Source: Hydractinia symbiolongicarpus | Lineage: Eukaryota > Cnidaria > Hydrozoa > Anthoathecata > Hydractiniidae | Assembly (NCBI RefSeq): GCF_029227915.1 | Contig: NC_079876.1 | Location: forward strand, 9,488,001-9,552,000 | Reading direction: 5' to 3' | Length of the DNA stretch: 64,000 nucleotides | Part shown: piece after piece, positions 50,160 through 61,600 of the stretch | Layout of the letters: each line of letters starts with the position of its first letter | How positions within the stretch are numbered: position 1 is the stretch's first letter | Notes under the pieces: generated by a model | Seen by the model: only the letters and a program-made list of their open reading frames with translations | Database searches by the model: none | Told to the model about the DNA's origin: nothing | Position numbers and translations under genes: made by a program

Positions 50160-52490
50160 TCACATATTCGTACCAACATGTATTTAGCGATATTTATCTG
50201 TTATTACTAGGTTGCATCGCTTTTAACAGTGAAACGATTGAATGTGGGACTTAATTGAACTAACTTTGGACTGTTACCTGATAAATGTAATAAATGTGAC
50301 AATTGGACTCCAAGAATAAACATTCATCTTAATTTGACATGATTGCCGGAACTGAGCGATCACATTGGGCGCTGTGGTAGTGCTTCATTTAAAAATTTAG
50401 ATAAATAAATCATTTTTTACCGTGGGACCAATCCTAGCCGTTATCGCGCGCTGAAGAAATAGCGACAGTTCAAAAACTGCACTACATTGACTTTCTAACG
50501 GTGTCAGTCCGTTTGAGTAACAATGGTTGGGTCACATATTCGTACCAACATGTATTTAGAGATATTTTTCTGATATTACTAGATTGCTTCGCATTTAACA
50601 ATGAAACGATTGACTGTGGGACTTAATTGAACTAACTTTGGACTGCAACCTGATAAATGTGATAAAAAAGACAATTGGACTCCAAGAAATAACATTCTTC
50701 TTAATTAGACTTGTTTGCCTGCACTCAGCGATTACACTAGGCGCTGTGGTAGCGCTTTATTTTAAAATTTAGATTAATAAGTCTTTTTTTACTGTGGGAC
50801 CAATCCTAGCTGGTATTTTGCGCTGAAGAAATACAGACAATTTCAAAAAGTACATTTAATTGACTTTCTAACAGTATCAATCCGTTTGAGTTACAACGGT
50901 TGAGTCACATATTCTTACCGAAATATATTTCGTGATATCTTTCCAGTATTACTAGATTGCATCGATTTCAACAGTGAAACGATTGACCGTGGAACTTAAT
51001 TGAACTCATTTTGGGCTGTGACCTTATAAATGTGAAAGTGAGACAATTGAACTCCAAGAAATATCATTCTTCTTGATTTGACATGATTGCCGCAACTCAG
51101 CGATTACACGGGGCGCTGTGGTAGCGCTTCATTTAAAAATTAAGATAAAAAAGTTACTTTTTAACAGTAGCCGGTAGCGCACGCTGAAGAAATAGCGACA
51201 GTTTCAAACACTACATTTCAATGAGTTTCTATCAATGTCAGTCCGTTTGAATTACAACGGTTGGGTCACATATTCGTACCAACATGTATTTAGCGATATT
51301 TATCTGTTATTACTAGGTTGCATCGCTTTTAACAGTGAAACGATTGAATGTGGGACTTAATTGAACTAACTTTGGACTGTTACCTGATAAATGTAATAAA
51401 TGTGACAATTGGACTCCAAGAATAAACATTCATCTTAATTTGACATGATTGCCGGAACTGAGCGATCACATTGGGCGCTGTGGTAGTGCTTCATTTAAAA
51501 ATTTAGATAAATAAATCATTTTTTACCGTGGGACCAATCCTAGCCGTTATCGCGCGCTGAAGAAATAGCGACAGTTCAAAAACTGCACTACATTGACTTT
51601 CTAACGGTGTCAGTCCGTTTGAGTAACAATGGTTGGGTCACATATTCGTACCAACATGTATTTAGAGATATTTTTCTGATATTACTAGATTGCTTCGCAT
51701 TTAACAATGAAACGATTGACTGTGGGACTTAATTGAACTAACTTTGGACTGCAACCTGATAAATGTGATAAAAAAGACAATTGGACTCCAAGAAATAACA
51801 TTCTTCTTAATTAGACTTGTTTGCCTGCACTCAGCGATTACACTAGGCGCTGTGGTAGCGCTTTATTTTAAAATTTAGATTAATAAGTCTTTTTTTACTG
51901 TGGGACCAATCCTAGCTGGTATTTTGCGCTGAAGAAATACAGACAATTTCAAAAAGTACATTTAATTGACTTTCTAACAGTATCAATCCGTTTGAGTTAC
52001 AACGGTTGAGTCACATATTCTTACCGAAATATATTTCGTGATATCTTTCCAGTATTACTAGATTGCATCGATTTCAACAGTGAAACGATTGACCGTGGAA
52101 CTTAATTGAACTCATTTTGGGCTGTGACCTTATAAATGTGAAAGTGAGACAATTGAACTCCAAGAAATATCATTCTTCTTGATTTGACATGATTGCCGCA
52201 ACTCAGCGATTACACGGGGCGCTGTGGTAGCGCTTCATTTAAAAATTAAGATAAAAAAGTTACTTTTTAACAGTAGCCGGTAGCGCACGCTGAAGAAATA
52301 GCGACAGTTTCAAACACTACATTTCAATGAGTTTCTATCAATGTCAGTCCGTTTGAATTACAACGGTTGGGTCACATATTCGTACCAACATGTATTTAGC
52401 GATATTTATCTGTTATTACTAGGTTGCATCGCTTTTAACAGTGAAACGATTGAATGTGGGACTTAATTGAACTAACTTTGGACTGTTACC
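50160..52490. repeat. 3-monomer tandem duplication, 1,106 bp unit
   Basis: The private variants GTTTGAGTAACAATGG (50511, 51617), GATAAAAAAGACAATT, GCTGGTATTTTGCGCTG and TACATTTAATTGAC each occur twice, 1,106 bp apart, and nowhere else seen in the window. In super-repeat A the corresponding monomers occur once (about 23.1-24.2 kb) and without these changes. The duplication is therefore recent and local to copy B. Confidence 0.87.
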
Positions 52491-54719
52491 TTATAAATGT
52501 AAAAAATGTGACAACTGGACTCCAAGAATAAACATTCATCTTAATTTGACATGATTGCCGGAACTGAGCGATCACACTGGGCGCTGCGGTAGCGCTTCAT
52601 TTAAAAATTTAGATAAATAAATCATTTTTTACCGTGGGACCAATCCTAGCCGTTATCGCGCGCTGAAGAAATAGCGAAAGTTTCAAAAACTACATTTCAT
52701 TGACTTTCTAACAATGTCAATCCGCTGGAGTTACAACGGTTTTGTCACATATTCGTACCAACATGTATTTAGCGATATTTTTCTGGTATTAATAGATTGC
52801 ATCCCTTTTACCAATGAAACCATTGACTGTGGGACTTAATTGAACTAATTTTGGACTGTGACCTGATAAATGTGATAAATGAGAGAATTGGACTCAAAGA
52901 AATAACATTCTTTTTAATTTGACGTGATTGCCGGAGCTGAGCGTTTACACTGGGCGCTGTGGTAGCACTTCATTTAAAAATTTAGATAAATAAGTCATTT
53001 TTGCTGTGGGACCAATCCTAGCCGTTATCCCGCGCAGAAGAAATAGCGACAGTTTCAAAAACTACATTTCATTGACTTTCTAACGGTATCAATCCGCTTC
53101 AGTTACAACGGTTGCGTCACATACTCGTACCAACATGTATTTACGGATATTTATCTGATATTACTAGGTTGCATCGCTTTTAACAGTGAAACGATTGAAT
53201 GTGGGACTTAATTGAACTAACTTTGGACTGTGACCTGATAAATGTGATAAATGAGACAATTGGACTCCAAGAATTAACATTCATCTTAATTTGACATGAT
53301 TGCCGGAACTCAGCGATTACACTGGGCGCTGTGGTAGCGCTTCATTTAAAAATTTAGATAAATAAGTCATTCTTTACCGTGGGACCAATCCTAGCCGTTA
53401 TCGCGCGCTGAGGAAATAGCGACAGTTTCAAAAACTGCACTACATTGACTTTCTAACGGTGTCAGTCCGTTTGAGTTACAACGGTTGGGTCACATATTCG
53501 TACCAACATGTATTTAGAGATATTTTTCTGATGTTACTAGATTGCTTCGCATTTAACAATGAAACGATTGACTGTGGGACTTAATTGAACTAACTTTGGA
53601 CTGCGACCTGATAAATGTGATAAATAAGACAATTGGACTCCAAGAAATAACATTCTTCTTAATTAGACTTGTTTGCCTGAACTCAGCGATTACACTAGGC
53701 GCTGTGGTAGCGCTTTATTTTAAAATTTAGATTAATAAGTCTTTTTTTACTGTGGGACCAATCCTAGCTGTTATTTCGCGCTGAAGAAATACAGACAATT
53801 TCAAAAAGTACATTTCATTGACTTTCTAACAGTATCAATCCGTTTGAGTTACAACGGTTGAGTCACATATTCTTACCAAAATATATTTCGTGATATCTTT
53901 CCAGTATTACTAGATTGCATCGATTTCAACAGTGAAACGATTGACCGTGGAACTTAATTGAACTCATTTTGGGCTGTGACCTTATAAATGTGAAAGTGAG
54001 ACAATTGAACTCCAAGAAATAACATTCTTTTTGATTTGACATGATTGCCGCAACTCAGCGATTACACGGGGCGCTGTGGTAGCGCTTCATTTAAAAATTA
54101 AGATAAAAAAGTTACTTTTTAACAGTAGCCGGTAGCGCACGCTGAAGAAATAGCGACAGTTTCAAACACTACATTTCAATGAGTTTCTATCGATGTCAGT
54201 CCGTTTGAGTTACAACGGTTGGGTCACATATTCGTACCAACATGTATTTAGCGATATTTATCTGTTATTACTAGGTTGCATCGCTTTTAACAGTGAAACG
54301 ATTGAATGTGGGACTTAATTGAACTAACTTTGGACTGTTACCCTATAAATGTAATAAATGTGACAATTGGACTCCAAGAATAAACATTCATCTTAATTTG
54401 ACATGATTGCCGCAACTGAGCGATCACACTGGGCGCTGCGGTAGCGCTTCATTTAAAAATTTAGATAAATAAGTCATTTTTGCTGTGGGACCAATCCTAG
54501 CCGTTATCCCGCGCAGAAGAAATAGCGACAGTTTCAAAAACTACATTTCATTGACTTTCTAACGGTATCAATCCGCTTCAGTTACAACAGTTGCGTCACA
54601 TACTCGTACCAACATGTATTTAGCGATATTTATCTGATATTACTAGGTTGCATTGCTTTTAACAGTGAAACGATTGAATGTGGGACTTAATTGAACTAAC
54701 TTTGGATTGTTACCTTATA

Positions 54720-57700
54720 AATGTAATAAATGTGACAATTGGACTCCAAGAATAAACATTCATCTTAATTTGACATGATTGCCGGAACTGAGCGATCACA
54801 CTGGGCGCTGCGGTAGCGCTTCATTTAAAAATTTAGATAAATAAATCATTTTTTACCGTGGGACCAATCCTAGCCGTTATCGCACGCTGAAGAAATAGCG
54901 AAAGTTTCAAAAACTACATTTCACTGACTTTCTAACAATGTCAATCCGCTGGAGTTACAACGGTTTTGTCACATACTCGTACCAACATGTATTTAGCGAT
55001 ATTTATCTGATATTACTAGGTTGCATCGCTTTTAACAGTGAAACGATTGAATGTGGGACTTAATTGAACTAACTTTGGACTGTGTCCTGATAAATGTGAT
55101 AAATGAGACAATTGGACTCAAAGAATTAACATTCATCTTAATTTGACATGATTGCCGGAACTCAGCGATTACACTGGGCGCTGTGGTAGCGCTTCATTTA
55201 AAAATTTAAATAAATAAGTCATTCTTTACCGTGGGACCAATCCTAGCCGTTATCGCGCGCTGAGGAAATAGCGACAGTTTCAAAAACTGCACTACATTGA
55301 CTTTCTAACGGTGTCAGTCCGTTTGAGTTACAATGGTTGGGTCACATATTCGTACCAACATGTATTTAGAGATATTTTTCTGATATTACTAGATTGCTTC
55401 GCTTTTAACAATGAAACGATTGACTGTGGGACTTAATTGAACTAACTTTGGACTGCGACATGATAATTGTGATAAATAAGACAATTGGACTCCAAGAAAT
55501 AACATTCTTCTTAATTAGACTTGTTTGCCTGAACTCAGCGATTACACTAGGCGCTGTGGTAGCGCTTTATTTTAAAATTTAGATTAATAAGTCTTTTTTT
55601 ACTGTGGGACCAATCCTAGCTGTTATTTCGCGCTGAAGAAATACAGACAGTTTCAAAAAGTACATTTCAATGACTTTCTAACAGTATCAGTTACCTTATA
55701 AATGTAATAAATGTGACAATTGGACTCCAAGAATAAACATTCATCTTAATTTGACATGATTGCCGGAACTGAGCGATCACATTGGGCGCTGCGGTAGCGC
55801 TTCATTTAAAAATTTAGATAAATAAATCATTTTTTACCGTGGGACCAATCCTAGCCGTTATCGCGCGCTGAAAAAATAGCGAAAGTTTCAAAAACTACAT
55901 TTCAATGACTTTCTAACGATGTCAATCCGTTTGAGTTACAACGGTTTTGTCACATATTCGTACCAACATGTATTTAGCGATATTTTTCTGGTATTATTAG
56001 ATTTCATCCCTTCTACCAATGAAACGATTCACTGTGGGACTTAATTGAACTAACTTTGGACTGTGACCTGATAAATGTGATAAATGAGAGAATTGGACTC
56101 AAAGAAATAACATTCTTTTTAATTTGACTTGATTGCCGGAGCTGAGCGTTTACACTGGGCACTGTGGTAGCACTTCATTTAAAAATTTAGATAAATAAGT
56201 CATTTTTGCTGTGGGACCAATCCTAGCCGTTATCGCGCACTAAGGAAATAGCGACAGTTTCAAAAACTGCACTACATTGACTTTCTAACAGTGTCAGTCC
56301 GTTTGAGTTACAATGGTTGGGTCACATATTCGTACCAACATGTATTTAGAGATATTTTTCTGATATTACTAGATTGCTTCGCTTTTAACAATGAAATGAT
56401 TGACTGTGGGACTTAATTGAACTAACTTTGGACTGCGACCTGATAAATGTGATAAATAAGACAATTGGACTCCAAGAAATAACATTCTTCTTAATTAGAC
56501 TTGTTTGCCTGAACTCAGCGATTACACTAGGCGCTGTGGTAGCGCTTTATTTTAAAATTTAGATTAATAAGTCTTTTTTTACTGTGGGACCAATCCTAGC
56601 TGTTATTTCGCGCTGAATAAATACAGACAGTTTCAAATAGTACATTTCATTGACTTTCTAACAGTATCAATCCGTTTGAGTTACAACGGTTGAGTCACAT
56701 ATTCTTACCAAAATATATTTCGTGATATCTTTCCAGTATTACTAGATTGCATCGATTTCAACAGTGAAACGATTGACCGTGGAACTTAATTGAACTCATT
56801 TTGGGCTGTGACCTTATAAATGTGAAAGTGAGACAATTGAACTCCAAGAAATAACATTCTTTTTGATTTGACATGATTGCCGCAACTCAGCGATTACACG
56901 GGGCGCTGTGGTAGCGCTTCATTTAAAAATTAAGATAAAAAAGTTACTTTTTAACAGTAGCCGGTAGCGCACGCTGAAGAAATAGCGACAGTTTCAAACA
57001 CTACATTTCAATGAGTTTCTATCGATGTCAGTCCGTTTGAGTTACAACGGTTGGGTCACATATTCGTACCAACATGTATTTAGCGATATTTATCTGTTAT
57101 TACTAGGTTGCATCGCTTTTAACAGTGAAACGATTGAATGTGGGACTTAATTGAACTAACTTTGGACTGTTACCCTATAAATGTAATAAATGTGACAATT
57201 GGACTCCAAGAATAAACATTCATCTTAATTTGACATGATTGCCGCAACTGAGCGATCACACTGGGCGCTGCGGTAGCGCTTCATTTAAAAATTTAGATAA
57301 ATAAATCATTTTTTACCGTGGGACCAATCCTAGCCGTTATCGCACGCTGAAGAAATAGCGAAAGTTTCAAAAACTACATTTCATTGACTTTCTAACAATG
57401 TCAATCCGCTGGAGTTACAACGGTTTTGTCACATACTCGTACCAACATGTATTTAGCGATATTTATCTGATATTACTAGGTTGCATCGCTTTTAACAGTG
57501 AAACGATTGAATGTGGGACTTAATTGAACTAACTTTGGACTGTGACCTGATAAATGTGATAAATGAGACAATTGGACTCAAAGAATTAACATTCATCTTA
57601 ATTTGACATGATTGCCGGAACTCAGCGATTACACTGGGCGCTGTGGTAGCGCTTCATTTAAAAATTTAAATAAATAAGTCATTCTTTACCGTGGGACCAA

Positions 57701-58685
57701 TCCTAGCCGTTATCGCGCGCTGAGGAAATAGCGACAGTTTCAAAAACTGCACTACATTGACTTTCTAACGGTGTCAGTCCGTTTGAGTTACAATGGTTGG
57801 GTCACATATTCGTACCAACATGTATTTAGAGATATTTTTCTGATATTACTAGATTGCTTCGCTTTTAACAATGAAACGATTGACTGTGGGACTTAATTGA
57901 ACTAACTTTGGACTGCGACATGATAATTGTGATAAATAAGACAATTGGACTCCAAGAAATAACATTCTTCTTAATTAGACTTGTTTGCCTGAACTCAGCG
58001 ATTACACTAGGCGCTGTGGTAGCGCTTTATTTTAAAATTTAGATTAATAAGTCTTTTTTTACTGTGGGACCAATCCTAGCTGTTATTTCGCGCTGAAGAA
58101 ATACAGACAGTTTCAAAAAGTACATTTCAATGACTTTCTAACAGTATCAGTTACCTTATAAATGTAATAAATGTGACAATTGGACTCCAAGAAAAAACAT
58201 TCATCTTAATTTGACATGATTGCCGGAACTGAGCGATCACATTGGGCGCTGCGGTAGCGCTTCATTTAAAAATTTAGATAAATAAATCATTTTTTACCGT
58301 GGGACCAATCCTAGCCGTTATCGCGCGCTGAAAAAATAGCGAAAGTTTCAAAAACTACATTTCAATGACTTTCTAACGATGTCAATCCGTTTGAGTTACA
58401 ACGGTTTTGTCACATATTCGTACCAACATGTATTTAGCAATATTTTTCTGGTATTATTAGATTTCATCCCTTCTACCAATGAAACGATTCACTGTGGGAC
58501 TTAATTGAACTAACTTTGGACTGTGACCTGATAAATGTGATAAATGAGAGAATTGGACTCAAAGAAATAACATTCTTTTTAATTTGACTTGATTGCCGGA
58601 GCTGAGCGTTTACACTGGGCGCTGTGGTAGCACTTCATTTAAAAATTTAGATAAATAAGTCATTTTTGCTGTGGGACCAATCCTA
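54720..58685. repeat. 2,460-bp tandem repeat carrying a shortened monomer
   Basis: The stretch 54720-56225 recurs at 57180-58685. The clearest marker is the fusion ACAGTATCAGTTACCTTATA at 55681 and 58141, where about 138 bp of a monomer are missing, leaving roughly 234 bp. Six normal monomers plus one short one give 2,460 bp. Sharing of the exact fusion shows that the deletion came first and the block was then duplicated. Confidence 0.87.
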
Positions 58686-61600
58686 GCCGTTATCCCGCGC
58701 AGAAGAAATAGCGACAGTTTCAAAAACTACATTTCATTGACTTTCTAACGGTATCAATCCGCTTCAGTTACAGCGGTTGCGTCACATACTCGTACCAACA
58801 TGTATTTAGCGATATTTATCTGATATTACTAGGTTGCATCGCTTTTAACAGTGAAACGATTGAATGTGGGACTTAATTGAACTAAGTTTGGACTGTGACC
58901 TGATAAATGTGATAAATGAGATAATTGGACTCCAAGAATTAACATTCATCTTAATTTGACATGATTGCCGGAAATCAGCGATTTCACTGGGCGCTGTGGT
59001 AGCGCTTCATTTAAAAATTTAGATAAATAAGTCATTCTTTACCGTGGGACCAATCCTAGCCGTTATCGCGCACTGAGGAAATAGCGACAGTTTCAAAAAC
59101 TGCACTACATTGACTTTCTAACAGTGTCAGTCCGTTTGAGTTACAATGGTTGGGTCACATATTCGTACCAACATGTATTTAGAGATATTTTTCTGATATT
59201 ACTAGATTGCTTCGCTTTTAACAATGAAATGATTGACTGTGGGACTTAATTGAACTAACTTTGGACTGCGACCTGATAAATGTGATAAATAAGACAATTG
59301 GACTCCAAGAAATAACATTCTTCTTAATTAGACTTGTTTGCCTGAACTCAGCGATTACACTAGGCGCTGTGGTAGCGCTTTATTTTAAAATTTAGATTAA
59401 TAAATCTTTTTTTACTGTGGGACCAATCCTAGCTGTTATTTCGCGCTGAATAAATACAGACAGTTTCAAATAGTACATTTCATTGACTTTCTAACAGTAT
59501 CAATCCGTTTGAGTTACAACGGTTGAGTCACATATTCTTACCAAAATATATTTCGTGATATCTTTCCAGTATTACTAGATTGCATCGATTTCAACAGTGA
59601 AACGATTGACCGTGGAACTTAATTGAACTCATTTTGGGCTGTGACCTTATAAATGTGAAAGTGAGACAATTGAACTCCAAGAAATAACATTCTTCTTAAT
59701 TAGACTTGTTTGCCTGAACTCAGCGATTACACTAGGCGCTGTGGTAGCGCTTTATTTTAAAATTTAGATTAATAATTCTTTTTTTACTGTGGGACCAATC
59801 CTAGCTGTTATTTCGCGCTGAAGAAATACAGACAGTTTCAAATAGTTCATTTCATTGACTTTCTAACAGTATCAATCCGTTTGAGTTACAACGGTTGAGC
59901 CACATATTCTTACCAAAATATATTTCGTGATATCTTTCCAGTATTACTAGATTGCATCGATTTCAACAGTGAAACGATTGACCGTGGAACTTAATTGAAG
60001 TCATTTTGGGCTGTGACCTTATAAATGTGAAAGTGAGACAATTGAACTCCAAGAAATAACATTCTTCTTGATTTGACATGATTGCCGCAACTCAGCGATT
60101 ACACGGGGCGCTGTGGTAGCGCTTCATTTAAAAATTAAGATAAAAAAGTTACTTTTAACAGTAGCCGGTAGCGCACGCTGAAGAAATAGCGACAGTTTCA
60201 AATACTACATTTCAATGAGTTTCTATCGATGTCAGTCCGTTTGAGTTACAACGGTTGGGTCACATATTCGTACCAACATGTATTTAGCGATATTTATCTG
60301 TTATTACTAGGTTGCATCGCTTTTAACAGTGAAACGATTGAATGTGGGACTTAATTGAACTAACTTTGGACTGTTACCTTATAAATGTAATAAATGTGAC
60401 AATTGGACTCCAAGAATAAACATTCATCTTAATTTGACATGATTGCCGGAGCTGAGCGTTTACACTGGGCGCTGTGGTAGCACATCATTTAAAAATTTAG
60501 ATAAATAAGTCATTTTTGCTGTGGGACCAATCCTAGCCGTTATCCCGCGCAGAAGAAATAGCGACAGTTTCAAAAACTACATTTCATTGACTTTCTAACG
60601 GTATCAATCCGCTTCAGTTACAACGGTTGCGTCACATACTCGTACCAACATGTATTTAGCGATAATTATCTGATATTACTAGGTTGCATCGCTTTTAACA
60701 GTGAAACGATTGAATGTGGGACTTAATTGAACTAACTTTGGACTGTGAGCTGATAAATGTGATAAATGAGACAATTGGACTCCAAGAATTAACATTCATC
60801 TTAATTTGACATGATTGCCGGAACTCAGCGATTACACTGGGCGCTGTGGTAGCGCTTCATTTAAAAATTTAGAAAGAAAAGTCATTCTTTACCGTGGGAC
60901 CAATCCTAGCCGTTATCGCGCGCTAAGGAAATAGCGACAGTTTCAAAAACTGCACTACATTGACTTTCTAACGGTGTCAGTCCGTTTGAGTTACAATGGT
61001 TGGGTCACATATTCGTACCAACATGTATTTGGAGATATTTTTCTGATATTACTAGATTGCTTCGCTTTTAACAATGAAACGATTGACTGTGGGACTTAAT
61101 TGAACTAACTTTGGACTGCAACCTGATAAATGCGATAAATAAGACAATTGGACTCCAAGAAATAACATTCTTCTTAATGAGACTTGTTTGCCTGAACTCA
61201 GCGATTACACTAGGCGCTGTGGTAGCGCTTTATTTTAAAATATAGATTAATAAGTCTTTTTTTACTGTGGGACCAATCCTAGCTGTTATTTCGCGCTGAA
61301 AAAATACAGACAGTTTCAAAAAGTACATTTCATTGACTTTCTAACAGTATCAATCCGTTTGAGTTACAATGGTTGAGTCACATATTCTTACCAAAATATA
61401 TTTCGTGATATCTTTCCGGTATTACTAGATTGTATCGATTTCAACAGTGAAACGATTGACCGTGGAACTTAATTGAACTGATTTTGGGCTGTGACCTTAT
61501 AAATGTGAAAGTGAGACAATTGAACTCCAAGAAATAACATTCTTCTTGATTTGACATGATTGCCGCAACTGAGCGATTACACGGTGCGCTGTGGTAGCGC

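Larger units (their letters stand above)
31470..54460. repeat. Super-repeat copy B (satellite + island 2)
   Basis: Second copy of the unit described at 9580-26190. It includes island 2, the GGGCTCTGTGGTAGAGC monomer markers (44039, 49620) and the CAATCCGCTGGAGTT monomer (52718, matching 24448). It differs from copy A by the extra 5,654 bp in its island, a 1,106-bp tandem triplet duplication at 50.2-52.5 kb, and three monomers retained between 44.5 and 45.6 kb that copy A lacks at 17715. Homology ends near 54460, where copy A continues TCATTCTTTACCG and copy B has TCATTTTTGCTG. Confidence 0.78.

Noticed and set aside
9580-54460. Super-repeat as a pure assembly duplication artefact
   Set aside because: The copies differ by a 5,654-bp segment, several whole-monomer gains and losses, and scattered substitutions, which is more than a false duplication would show. 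Read depth was not available, so this is not fully excluded.
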